The notes below the pieces were generated by a model. It saw only the letters and a program-made list of their open reading frames with translations. It did not search any database and was not told the DNA's origin. A program made the position numbers and the translations under genes. From assembly GCA_025084515.1 (NCBI GenBank), contig JAJAGP010001653.1:1-64000 (forward strand): a stretch of DNA of 64,000 nt, in the 5' to 3' direction. This DNA comes from Ancistrus triradiatus (taxonomy: Eukaryota; Chordata; Actinopteri; Siluriformes; Loricariidae). Below are positions 55,631 to 64,000 of the stretch, in pieces (position 1 is the first letter of the stretch; each line of letters opens with the position of its first letter).

Positions 55631-55918
55631 GTGGCTACTAGATCTGTTGCAAAAAAATCTGCTGTGCTGAAAATTCCCAAGAGCACAGTGACCTCCATAA
55701 TTCTTAAATGGAAGAGGTCTGGATCAACCAGGACTTTTCCTAGAGCTGCCCACCCCACCAAACTAAGTAATTGGGAGAGAAGGATCTTGGTAAGAGAGGT
55801 GACTAAGAACCCCATGGTTACTCTTACTGAGCTCCAACGATTCTGTGTGCCGATGGCAGAAACTTCCAGAAGGTCAACCATCACTGCAGCACTCCACCAA
55901 TGTGGGCTTTATAACTGA
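55631..55918 (+). pseudogene. Tc1-like transposase, N-terminal fragment (T8)
   Basis: One open frame of 95 codons reads ATRSVAKKSAVLKIPKSTVT then SIILKWKRSGSTRTFPRAAH, the helix-turn-helix and the GRPR-like linker of a Tc1 transposase (here PRAAHPTKLS). It continues as WERRILVREVTKNPMVTLTE and RSTITAALHQCGLYN, the second DNA-binding half. It ends at a stop right where the catalytic domain should begin; the catalytic part is absent apart from a few codons (KEKPLLSKRMWKPAW-like). An intact paired-type DNA-binding domain without nuclease is unusual among the copies here, but no upstream start in a normal context was found. Confidence 0.8.
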
Positions 55919-55974
55919 GTGGCCAAAGAGAAGCCTCTTCTCAGTAAAAGAATGTGGAAGCCTGCCTGGTGTTT

Positions 55975-55978
<4 letters not shown>

Positions 55979-56005
<27 letters not shown>
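55979..56005. repeat. 27-bp poly(A) run
   Basis: Uninterrupted A27 inside the T8 remnant, between two inverted pieces of it. It may be simple-sequence growth or a trace of a retrotransposed tail. Confidence 0.95.
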
Positions 56006-56160
56006 CACCTAAGGACTCTCAGACTGTGAGAAAAAAGATTCTTTGGTCTGGAGAAAACAAAATTGAACACTCTGTCATAAAGTCCAAATTGGTGGAGTGC
56101 TGCAGTGATGGTTGACCTTTGGAAGTTTCTCCCATTTGTTTGGATTATGTCCAAACTTTT

Positions 56161-56879
56161 AGGACTGGCACAGTTTTTGTTATCTGAGTAACTTCAGTTC
56201 ACAGTGCCTCACTCTGAGAAATAGAACATTGGGGGTTTGTTTCATTTTCTTTGTGCAGTCATTTTCAAAATTAACTTAACCTTGGTTGCATGGTCAACCC
56301 AAAATGTCTACTCACGATTGTCAAAGTGTCTGATTGTCTTGTTGCTAGAGTCTTTTTGACCTAATTCCATTGTGTAAGTGCATCAAGGCCCTCAAGGGAA
56401 TGTTTCTAGCACATATTTAAACTCTATAATTGTGCATAAGATTTTTTTAAATAAAATTATCTTCAAAAGTAAGGGGGCAGGACCCTACTCCTGAAGTGGC
56501 AATGCACCTTATTGCCCCACCTTTGCGTTGAGGACTGCCTTGATAATTCCTCTACCATGCAGATTTCCACACGAAGCCCTGACTATTCCATCTACCATTT
56601 GTTCCCTTGCAAAAAAAGTTGTATTAATATTTAAATTTAACCTTTACTCAGATCATTAAGAACAAGGTTTTATTTACAATAGCAGCACAACAAACAGCAA
56701 ATGGTCCCAAAGGGAGAGGAAGAAAGAATAGACTATGGCAAGCTACTTTAAGCTAAAATGTCACCAGTTCTGCAAAGCTATTACTCAGATAGGACCAAGA
56801 ACCTCTTCAAGATGTCTGAATTACTCGAAATTACTAGGATTGGCAATTGTAGTTACAATGCCAGAGCTACCCATCTGTT
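56161..56879. other. Unique AT-rich sequence
   Basis: No repeat or gene recognised. Confidence 0.4.
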
Positions 56880-57045
56880 ATGTACAGTGATGTTATGATG
56901 TTATGGCAAAACAGCTCGGGGTCCCCTGAGCCTTAAATTGATTCCTAATTGCATGGACTCTTTTTCCATTTCTTTGCACACACCACTGAAAATGTCTCTT
57001 AATGCCATCTTTCTGGAAAATGGGCTTTAGTTATTTATAGGTCTG
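56880..57045. repeat. Local module, copy A
   Basis: ATGTTATGGCAAAACAGCTC, CCTAATTGCATGGACT, AATGTCTCTTAATGCCATC and TTTAGTTATTTATAGGTC recur in the same order at 60525-60690 and in part at 58795-58880. The T2 copy at 57056 begins right after it. Confidence 0.65.
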
Positions 57046-57055
57046 TCACCCTAAA

Positions 57056-58628
57056 CAGTGGTTCTTAAAAGTTTGTGAACCCTTTAGAATTTTCTATATT
57101 TCTGCATAAATATGACCTAAAACATCATCAGATTTTTACACAAGACCTAAAAGTAGATTTAAAAACCCAGTTAAACAAATGAGACAAAAATATTATACTT
57201 GGCCATTTATTTATTGAAGAAAATGATCATATATTACATATTAGTGAGTGGCAAAAGTATGTGAACCTTTGCTTTCAGTATCTGGTGTGACCCCCCTGTG
57301 CAGCAATAACTGCAGCTAAACGTTTCCTGTAGCTGTTGATCAGTCCTGCACACCGGCTTGGAGGAATTTTAGCCCATTCCTCTGTACAGAAAAGCTTCAA
57401 CTCTGGATGTTGGTGGGTTTCCTCACATTAGCTGCTCGCTTCAGGTCCTTCCACAACATTTTGATTGGATTAAGGTCAGGACTTTGACTTGGCCATTCCA
57501 AAACATGAACTTTATTTTTCTTTAACCATTCTTTGGTAGAATGACTTGTGTGCTTAGGGTCGTTGTCTTGCTGCATGACCCACCTTCTCTTGAGATTCAG
57601 TTCATGGACAGATGTCCTGACATTTTCCTTTAGAATTCTCTGATATAATTCAGAATTCATTGTTTCCATCAATGATGGCAAGCCATCTTGGCCCAGATGC
57701 ATTGCAAAAACAGGCCCAAACCATGACACTACCACCAGCATGTTTCACAGATGGGATAAGGTTCTTATGCTGGAATGCAGTGTTTTCCTTTCTCCAAACA
57801 TAACACTTTTCTTTTAAACCAAAAGTTCTATTTTGGTCTCATCCGTCCACAAAGCATTCTTCCAATAGCCTTCTGGCTCCTCCATGTGATCTTTAGCAAA
57901 CTACAGATGAGCAGCAATGTTCTTTTTGGAGAGCAGTGGTTTTCTCCTTGCAACCCTGCCATGGACACCATTGTTGTTCAGTGTTCTTTTGATGGTGGAC
58001 TCATGAACATTAACATCAGCCAATGTAAGAGAGGCCTTCAGTTGCTTAGAAGTTACCCTGAGGTCCTTTGTGACCTCGCAAACTATTACATGACTTGTTC
58101 TTGGAGTGGACTAGTAACAATGGTCTTGAATTTCCTCCATTTGTACACAATCTGTCTGACTGTGGATTGGTAGAGTCCAAACTCTTTAGAGATGGTTTTG
58201 TTACCTTTTCCAGCCTGATGATCATCAGCACCTCAGCACATCAGTCCTCAGAACCTCCTTTGTTCGTGCCATGATACAACATGTTGTGAAGAGCAGACTT
58301 TGATAGATCCCTATTCTTTAAATAAAACAGGGTGCACCCTCACACCTGATTGTCATCCCTTTGATTGAAAACACCTGACTCTAATTTCACCTTCAAATTA
58401 ACTGCTAATTTTATAGCTTCACATACCTTTGCCACTCACTAATATGTAATATTGGAACATTTTCCTCAATAAGTAAATGACCAAATATAATATTTTTGTC
58501 TCATTTGTTTAACTGTGTTCTCTTTATCTACTTTTAGGACTTGTATGAAAATCAGATGATGTTTTAGGTTATATTTATGCAGAAATCTAGAAAATTCTAA
58601 ATTGTTCGCAAACTTTCAAGCACCACTG
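57056..58628 (-). mobile_element. Tc1-like transposon family T2, full length
   Basis: 1.57 kb from CAGTGGTTCTTAAAAGTTTG to CTTTCAAGCACCACTG. The flanking dinucleotides are AA and TT, so the TA target has decayed or mutated. It is the longest T2 copy in the window and the reference for the others. Transposase on the minus strand. Confidence 0.92.
57290..58272 (-). pseudogene. Tc1-like transposase (T2) with Glu-to-Lys in the catalytic triad
   Basis: Start codon at 58272 (ATGGCACGAACAAAGGAGGT, MARTKEV). Shifts follow in the DNA-binding domain. The first catalytic block reads LWTDETKIE (Asp present, near 57836-57860). The 57397-57741 frame runs from the SMVVVSWFG-like block to NSELYQRILKENVRTSVHEL, RRWVMQQDNDPKHTSHSTKE (second Asp present) and VLEWPSQSPDLNPIKMLWKD. 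In that last block Lys (AAA) replaces the catalytic Glu. The remaining C-terminus is shifted. Inactive both by frameshift and by the lost Glu. Confidence 0.92.
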
Positions 58629-58930
58629 TTTATCTGTCAATCTCTCTCTCTCAACCATAGCGTAGTTATGCTGTAGCGATACATTTGTCATCACCATTAC
58701 CAATCCAATCATCTTCCAAGGAGGTAGAAGATAATTCCTTTTCTTGAATTTTTTGCTTGTTGATTGTCCTGGTCATATGAGCTCTTTTCTTTTTCTTTGC
58801 AATTATCAATGAAAAACTGTCTTTAAGTCATTTTACTTTTTGGTGAACAGGCTTTAGTTGTTTATAGGTCAAATCCCTTTCAAGAAACATTGTACTTCTT
58901 TCTCTGTTTCTCTTAGGACAAGAAGTTGAG
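58629..58930. repeat. Local module, copy B
   Basis: GTCATCACCATTACCAATCC, CCAATCATCTTCCAAG, GATAATTCCTTTTCTTGAAT, GCTTGTTGATTGTCCT and TTTAGTTGTTTATAGGTCAA match 60415-60700 in order. A CTCTCTCTC run sits before it, as one sits after copy C. Confidence 0.65.
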
Positions 58931-59020
58931 TAACTGGCTTGTTGGGAGATCAATATGTGTCATATTAAGAGTTACCAGTGCAATTCATTCTACTGCAGCT
59001 GTTTGTCCATGAAGATTCCA

Positions 59021-59861
59021 TTTCTGCCACTGTTGGGTACTTAAGCAAGCCCCTTAATCCATAACATAGGTACACCTTCTTGTTTCTGCACTCATTGTTT
59101 TTCATATCAGCTACACTTACCATGTAGATGCACTTTGTAGTTCTACAAGTACCGACTGTAGTCCATTGTTTCTCTGCATACTCTGTTAGTCTCCTTTACT
59201 TTGGTCTGTAATGGTCAGGACCCCCAGATTACCAGCACAGATAAGGTCCTATTTGGGTGGTGGATCATTCCCAGAACTGTATGACACTGATATGGTGCTG
59301 GTACTCCACAGCAGTGCTACTGGAGTTTTTAACCACCTCAGTGCCACTGCTGGACTGAAAATAGTGATCCAACCAAAAATTTCTAGCCACCAGCATCCTG
59401 GAGGCAGCACACTGATTAGAGGATTAGAGGATGACTAATCTACAAGGTGGAGCAATATGGTAGATGTATTGAATAGAATGCACAGTGAGTGGACACAGTG
59501 TTTCAAAACTCCAGCTGCACTGCTGTGTCTGATCCACTCATATCAGTAAACACACACTAACACACCACTATCATGCCAGTGTCCGTGCAGTGCTGAGAAT
59601 GATCCACCACCCAAACAGTACCTGTGGGGTCCTGTGCTGGTCCTGTGGGGGTCCTGGCCATTAGAGAACAGAGTAAAGAGGATGAACAAAGTATGTAGTG
59701 AAACAGATGGACTACAGTCTGTAATTACAGAACCACAAAGTGCTTCTGTATGGTAAGTGTAATGGAAAAGATGGAGAAATGAGGTGTACCATATGACATG
59801 ATTGATGAGTGTAAATGACAACTGTATCATTTGGTAAATGCTGCAAACGTAAATGTAAACC
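59021..59861 (+). mobile_element. SINE (family S) split by palindromic MITE
   Basis: CTGCCACTGTTGGGTACTTA then AGCAAGCCCCTTAATCCA (59026-59063) is the SINE core, and TCATTTGGTAAATGCTGCAA then ACGTAAATGTAAAC (59825-59861) is its tail. The M2 MITE lies between. The tRNA-like head is missing. Confidence 0.75.
59056..59812. mobile_element. Palindromic MITE M2, essentially complete
   Basis: About 757 bp. Left CATAACATAGGTACACCTTC, right GAGGTGTACCATATGACATG. Landmarks CTTTGTAGTTCTACAAG, GGTGGTGGATCATTC-like and AGCAGTGCTACTGGAG occur in both arms as inverted copies. No coding. It could form a hairpin with arms of about 350 bp. The open frame 59543-59830 - is a by-product. Confidence 0.85.
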
Positions 59862-60400
59862 TATTAGCAGTGATACCAGAGATAACTAATTAGAATGGGA
59901 GGTTCCATACTTTGTGTTTGTTGATGGCAAAAATGAATGGCAACTTAACCTCTGGAATCTCACAGTTGAGTTACTATAACTTTTCAGACAGGACCTCAGT
60001 CTTTCGGACTAAAGTAGGTGCTGAAGTAGGTGCAGGGACAACAGAGCATGGCGTACAGGACTTGAGCCACCTACGCTAGGGAGGAATGTTTTCCAATGCG
60101 GGACAGCATTACTATTACTCCCAGCATGCTTCAGGACAAGGCAGCTGCCAGGATGAATTAACCGCTCCAGATGTGTCTTGCATAATTGGAGTTAAGGATT
60201 GAGAAAAGGTCTTTGGTTTTCAGTCCAAAGACATAATGAAGTTTTTATTGACTGCCCATAGAACACGTTCCACCCATCTCATAGCTTGTTTTCTCTTTTA
60301 TTCCTCTGATTGGTTTATGTGCGCTACCTGAGCAAGCCTGACTTTATATTTATTAGCATGGAGTTGTTGAGATGTGGTTCTTTGAGAATTGTAGCCATGC
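59862..60400. repeat. Segmental duplication, arm 2
   Basis: Same order as 52987-53690: AAACCTATTAGCAGTGA, AATGAATGGCAACTTAA, then the well-preserved block 60047-60197, then AAAGACATAATGAAG, CATCTCATAGCTTGTTT, CTACCTGAGCAAGCCTGA and TTTGAGAATTG. Confidence 0.85.
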
Positions 60401-60707
60401 TGCAGTGATCCAGCTGTCATCACCACTACCGGTCCAGTCATCTCCCAAGTTAGTACAATATAATTCCTTTGCTTTAAATCCTTTGCTTCTTGATTGTGCT
60501 TTATCCTCTTGTCAAACATAAAGTGGAAAATGTTATGACATCACAGCAGAAGAGCTTGGGGGCACCTAGGTCTTCTGTTGTTTCCTAATTGAATGCACTG
60601 TTTTTTCTTTTCTTTGTGACCATCAATGAAAGTGTGTCTTAATGTCATCGTTCTGGTAAAATGGACTTTAGTTGTTTATAGGCCAAATCCATTTCAAGAA
60701 GCTTTGT

Positions 60708-60767
<60 letters not shown>
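60401..60767. repeat. Local module copy C, ending in (CT)n
   Basis: The most complete copy of the module seen at 56880 and 58629: CTGTCATCACCACTACCGGT, ATAATTCCTTTGCTTTAAAT, ATGTTATGACATCACAGCAG, TTCCTAATTGAATGCACT, TTTAGTTGTTTATAGGCCAA. The final part, 60711-60767, is an uninterrupted (CT)n microsatellite. Confidence 0.75.
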
Positions 60768-60770
<3 letters not shown>

Positions 60771-61717
60771 ACAAACAGATTTCAAAGCATTTGGAAAATC
60801 TGTCTATTCAGCTCTTGTGTGTTGGTGCACTCTTCCTTGGAAGCGGAAGAGGTCATCTGAGATGGGTCTGACTCTTCCCTCCTTCCCTCCCTCCGCTGCA
60901 ATCCATCGTGGACTCCCTCAAGCCATGCACTGTCCGCTATAGTCCAGCCTGCTCGTAATGGCTCTGCCTTTGTACTCGGCAATCCGCGAAGAAATTCTGG
61001 ATGCTCTAGGGGTGCAAAATGGGGGGGAAAACACTTTTAGTCCCTGCTCTTTTATGATTTTTTTCCTTCCTTTACACCCATTATATGAAAGGGTTATGCT
61101 GGAAATATTTGACTTGACAGTAGTTTAGCGTCTCAGCCCCCGCCCTAAAAGATTTAACTGTTCTGATTGTTATCATCAAGGATGCCCATGTGTGTGCCTC
61201 TCATATTTTTTTGCTGAGGAATCCTCATTGTGCTCATTCATCACACGGCTTTTTGAGGATAAAGAAACACAAAAGGAAGAAATGCATGGTAATCTCTTCG
61301 GGGCCTTGTGTGAAACGGCGTACTCTTGCAAGCTTTTTCTTCACGCCATATTTATCACTTTATATTACCAATAATAACACGCTTCCCTCTGGGAGCTGGA
61401 GGGTAACTATGCCTCCTAGCGCTCTTCCAGCTGCTTTTAGAGAGGACACAGCAAATGTGCAGAACACAAGCCTTCACAATGGGCTTCGTTACTCAGAGCA
61501 CACCTGGCAATTAGGGATGTACCGGTCCTGGATTTTAGCCCCTGATACTGATCGGAGTACTTAAAAAATGATCTGCGTATCTGCTGAAACTGTACCATTA
61601 GCAAGTCAGTTATTATGAGTGACTGTGTGACAGGGTATAGAAACTCATACAGGGTTTTTTAAGACTAAACACAAGACCTTTACCATCAGAACAACAAATC
61701 CATTCATTTATGCATTC
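60768..61717. other. Unique region, part may be conserved
   Basis: 60780-61000 and 61290-61530 are GC-richer and non-repetitive. The frame 61190-61564 + has no domain that I recognise and no splice context that I can defend. No gene called. Confidence 0.35.
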
Positions 61718-62066
61718 ACTTACTTTCTAATCCGCTTAATCCTGGACAGGGTTGCTGGAGAGCCGATACCTAGCCGGTGACACAGGGTGCAAGGCAGGAA
61801 CAACCCTAGACAGGGTGCCAATCCATCATAGGGCGCACACACTCACACACTAGGGGCACTATAGCGTATTCAATTAACCTTTTAATTTAATTAAACACAC
61901 GCTTTTGGACTGTAGGAGGAAACCGGAGTATCCGGAGTAAACCCACACAAACATGGGGAGGACATGCAGACGCTACACAGAGAGGACCCAGACCGCTGCA
62001 CTTGGCATTGAACCCAGTACTTCTTGCTATGAGGTGACAGTGATGCCCACCGTGCAACCCCCACAA
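61718..62066 (-). mobile_element. HE1-like tRNA-derived SINE
   Basis: Read on the minus strand: a GGTTGCACGGTGGGCATCAC-like head, GGGTTCAATGCCAAGTG (B box), a TGTCCTCCCCATGTTTGTGT block, GTTTCCTCCTACAGTCCAAA, TGATGGATTGGCACCCTGTC and a GATTAAGCGGATTAG end. This organisation is shared by a widespread fish and shark SINE type. Inserted in opposite orientation to most family S SINEs here. Confidence 0.75.
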
Positions 62067-62329
62067 CATAAACCAGGTAGTTAACACAGTAAGATTCTAA
62101 TGATGCCAATGCTAATAATACTAATGGCTAACAAGATACCACATTATGCTAGGACTGGGCAAGGACAAGGACATGGGCACATGTGCAAACGCAAATGAAG
62201 AGTGCAAAGATGCATAAACAGTGATTGGATGCTCAGGCTAGGTGGAGCGTTGCATGGATGAAGACAGTAGTGTCTGAGAAAAATCTGTTACATCAGTTCA
62301 ACAACCTTACAAGAAGCAGTTTCATCATG
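62067..62329. other. Short unique spacer between two SINEs
   Basis: Nothing recognised. Confidence 0.4.
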
Positions 62330-62572
62330 ATTCATTCACTTTATCTGCTTGATCCTGGACAGGACCGTGGGAGAGCCGATGCCTAGCCAGTCTAGCCTAG
62401 GGCACAAGGCAGGAACAACCCTAGACAGGGTACCAATCCATCGTAGGGCACATACACTCACACACTCGTACACTCACTCAGGAGTAGGAGCATATTAGAC
62501 ACACCAATTAACTTAACACGGATGTCTTTAGACTGTGGGAGGAAACCGGAGTACCCAGAGTAAACCCACTTG
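62330..62572 (-). mobile_element. HE1-like SINE, head missing
   Basis: Same family and orientation as 61718-62066: GATCCTGGACAGGACCGTGG, AACCCTAGACAGGGTACCAA, ACTGTGGGAGGAAACCGGAG. It stops at GTAAACCCACTTGG, before the tRNA-like head. Confidence 0.75.
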
Positions 62573-63083
62573 GAGCCGGAGAAGTCCAACAAAACTCTAT
62601 AAAGTAGTTCCTTTCTTTTAATTCATATTTTTATTCATTAGAACCGACACTGTTGGGGTTCACAGCCTTAATCTCATATCCGTGCAGTCCTCCTCCTGTT
62701 TTGTTCCGCTTTTGTCCCTTTCTTTCTCTATGTTCTGTCCTGTTCTCTGTTCTCCTCTGGCTCTGCACCTGCGCGTGTCACCGGTTTGGACGAGCTACAC
62801 CTTCATAAGGGCCTGCAGAGAGAACAGGAGCACGGGATTAATGCTATGCTAAGATGAACTGTCTGCGCTGTGTTGTCCCAGAACTAGCCCTGCATTCTGT
62901 CTGAATGCTGTAGGACGCTTTGTACCATCTCTGCACACCGACGCAGAGACCTGTGGCCTCTGCATTGCAACTCACCTACACTTCCAGGATTGATTCTGTC
63001 CCACAAACCCAGAAGTCCCCATTAGTGGTGCTCTCCAAGCCTCTCGTCCAGCCCTAGACCGGCCTCACCTCCAGACCAGCCTC
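62573..63083. other. Unassigned C-rich sequence
   Basis: Pyrimidine-rich and comparatively GC-rich; no open frame, repeat family or motif that I can name. Confidence 0.3.
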
Positions 63084-63160
63084 GTTTACATTTATACAAT
63101 TTAGCAGGTGCCCTTATCCAGGGTAATTTACAGCTAATACAGTCTTACAATCTCAAGTAC
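63084..63160 (-). mobile_element. SINE S tail fragment
   Basis: TTTACATTTATACAATTTAG, CAGGTGCCCTTATCCAGGGT and ACAGTCTTACAATC are the reverse complement of the family S tail. Confidence 0.7.
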
Positions 63161-63187
63161 CCAACAATGCCCCACTACCACAGACAC

Positions 63188-63202
63188 ATCTCTCTCTCTC
63201 TA

Positions 63203-63273
<71 letters not shown>

Positions 63274-63277
63274 CTTT
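63188..63277. repeat. (TC)n-(CA)n compound microsatellite
   Basis: About 12 TC units then about 30 CA units then TCTCT. The frame 63167-63376 (Ser-Leu and Thr-His repeats) is a by-product. Confidence 0.97.
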
Positions 63278-63520
63278 CAAAAAAGTCAGTTTAAACCTCT
63301 ATTTCAGTCTCCATTTTTAGGGCTTGAACCAACTCAAGCTCACAAACAGGTAGGTTTGCATCCTTATTGGAGCTGAACCAAAACACTCATGAAAAAGTCA
63401 AGACCATTATTCCTCCTCCACCAAATGTTACAGTTGGTATACTGCAGGTGCTTTGAATTAGCAAAGGAAAAGTAAACCATCCTGGTTTATCAGAGACAAA
63501 GCACAATAGCACATGGGCAA
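63278..63520. other. Unassigned, weak Tc1-like fragment
   Basis: TATTCCTCCTCCACCAAATG then TTACAGTTGG near 63408-63437 resembles a Tc1 transposase segment in reverse. Too short to assign. Confidence 0.3.
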
Positions 63521-64000
63521 ACTTGCTTGAAAGTTTGTGAACAATTTAGAATTTTCTAGATTTCTGCATAAATATGACCTAAAACATCATCAGATTTTCA
63601 CACAAGTCCTAAAAGTAGATAAAGAGAACCCAGTTAAACACATGAGTCAAAAATATTACGCTTGGTCATTTATTTATTGAGGAAAATGATCCAATATTAC
63701 ATATTAGTGAGTGGCAAAAGTATGTGAACCTCTAGGATTAGCAGTTAATTCGAAGGTGAAATTAGAGTCAGGTGTTTTCAATCAACGGGATGACAGTCAG
63801 GTGTGAGTGGGCACCCTGTTTTATTTAAAGAATTGTTGATGTTCATCATGCTGAAAAAGGTAACAAAACCATCACTAAAGAGTCCACCAATCCATAGTCA
63901 GACAGATGGAGGAAATTCAAGACCATTGTTAACCTTCCTCACAAAGGACCCAGGGGTAACTTGTAAGCAACTGAAGGCCTCTCTCACATTGGCTAATGTT
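63521..64000 (+). mobile_element. Tc1-like transposon family T2, cut by the window end
   Basis: Starts about TTGCTTGAAAGTTTGTGAAC (the CAGTGG start has decayed) and reads through the leader in + orientation. A deletion at about 63832 removes the normal MARTKE start. The transposase N-terminal part continues as GATGCTGAAAAAGG-type sequence and ACAGATGGAGGAAATTCAAG to the window end. Confidence 0.88.

Larger units (their letters stand above)
55358..56160 (+). mobile_element. Tc1-like remnant family T8 with inverted duplications
   Basis: A 40-bp arm at 55361-55400 (CTGGACTCCAAGCAAGGAGT) recurs inverted at 55492-55531. The transposase 5' part follows in + orientation to about 55930. After 27 A residues and a unique piece, 56065-56150 is the reverse complement of the part around 55850-55915 (AAGGTCAACCATCACTGCAG). 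Confidence 0.7.

Noticed and set aside
60672..60942. Ser-Leu repeat proteins
   Set aside because: Translations of the (CT)n microsatellite.
61190..61564. Possible coding exon of 124 codons
   Set aside because: No recognisable domain, no conserved splice pattern seen, and two overlapping frames of similar quality.

Overview
The window looks like gene-poor nuclear DNA of a teleost fish, most likely an ostariophysan and possibly a catfish. The basis is the repeat set: several Tc1-like transposon families, tRNA-derived SINEs with the GGATAAGGGCGTCTGCTAAATG-type tail, Tigger-like short elements, a palindromic MITE with a GGCATAACATTATGACC end, and an HE1-like SINE. These are typical of fish genomes and are recognised here from memory, not by a search. 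I found no intact host protein-coding gene, rRNA, functional tRNA or CRISPR array. Every open reading frame I could assign is a decayed transposase, a LINE reverse transcriptase fragment, a Ty3/gypsy integrase fragment, or a product of simple repeats.

Layout. 0-6.3 kb: a MITE, SINEs, a palindromic MITE with an insertion, a nearly full-length Tc1 (2983-4596), and a degenerate tandem repeat split by a SINE and a MITE. 6.9-11.2 kb: a polypyrimidine/polypurine tract, two Tigger-like elements, a unique block that may be regulatory, and a 620-bp GGAT array. 12.3-17.9 kb: a homeodomain-motif-rich unique block, a LINE reverse transcriptase fragment, a SINE, and four Tc1-like remnants. 18-22 kb: mostly unique AT-rich DNA. 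22-28.3 kb: four more Tc1 remnants, a regulatory-looking unique block, and a gypsy integrase fragment. 28.3-42.5 kb: mostly unique DNA with scattered SINEs, a Tigger copy carrying two SINEs, and unique blocks at 38.2-38.7 and 41.4-42.4 kb. 42.5-50.6 kb: Tc1 copies of several families, one chimeric and one folded back on itself. 51.4-60.8 kb: nested repeats on a local segmental duplication (about 52.8-53.7 and 59.0-60.4 kb), with a three-copy module around 56.9, 58.7 and 60.4 kb. 60.8-64 kb: two HE1-like SINEs, microsatellites, and a Tc1 running off the window.

Nothing here acts as an operon or pathway. The story is layered transposition, internal deletion and local duplication in what may be an intron or intergenic desert. 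The unique, GC-richer blocks with clustered transcription-factor-like motifs are the best candidates for function. The strongest is a block kept nearly identical in both arms of an otherwise decayed duplication. Boundaries come from reading by eye; those of old copies are good to perhaps 10-30 bp.
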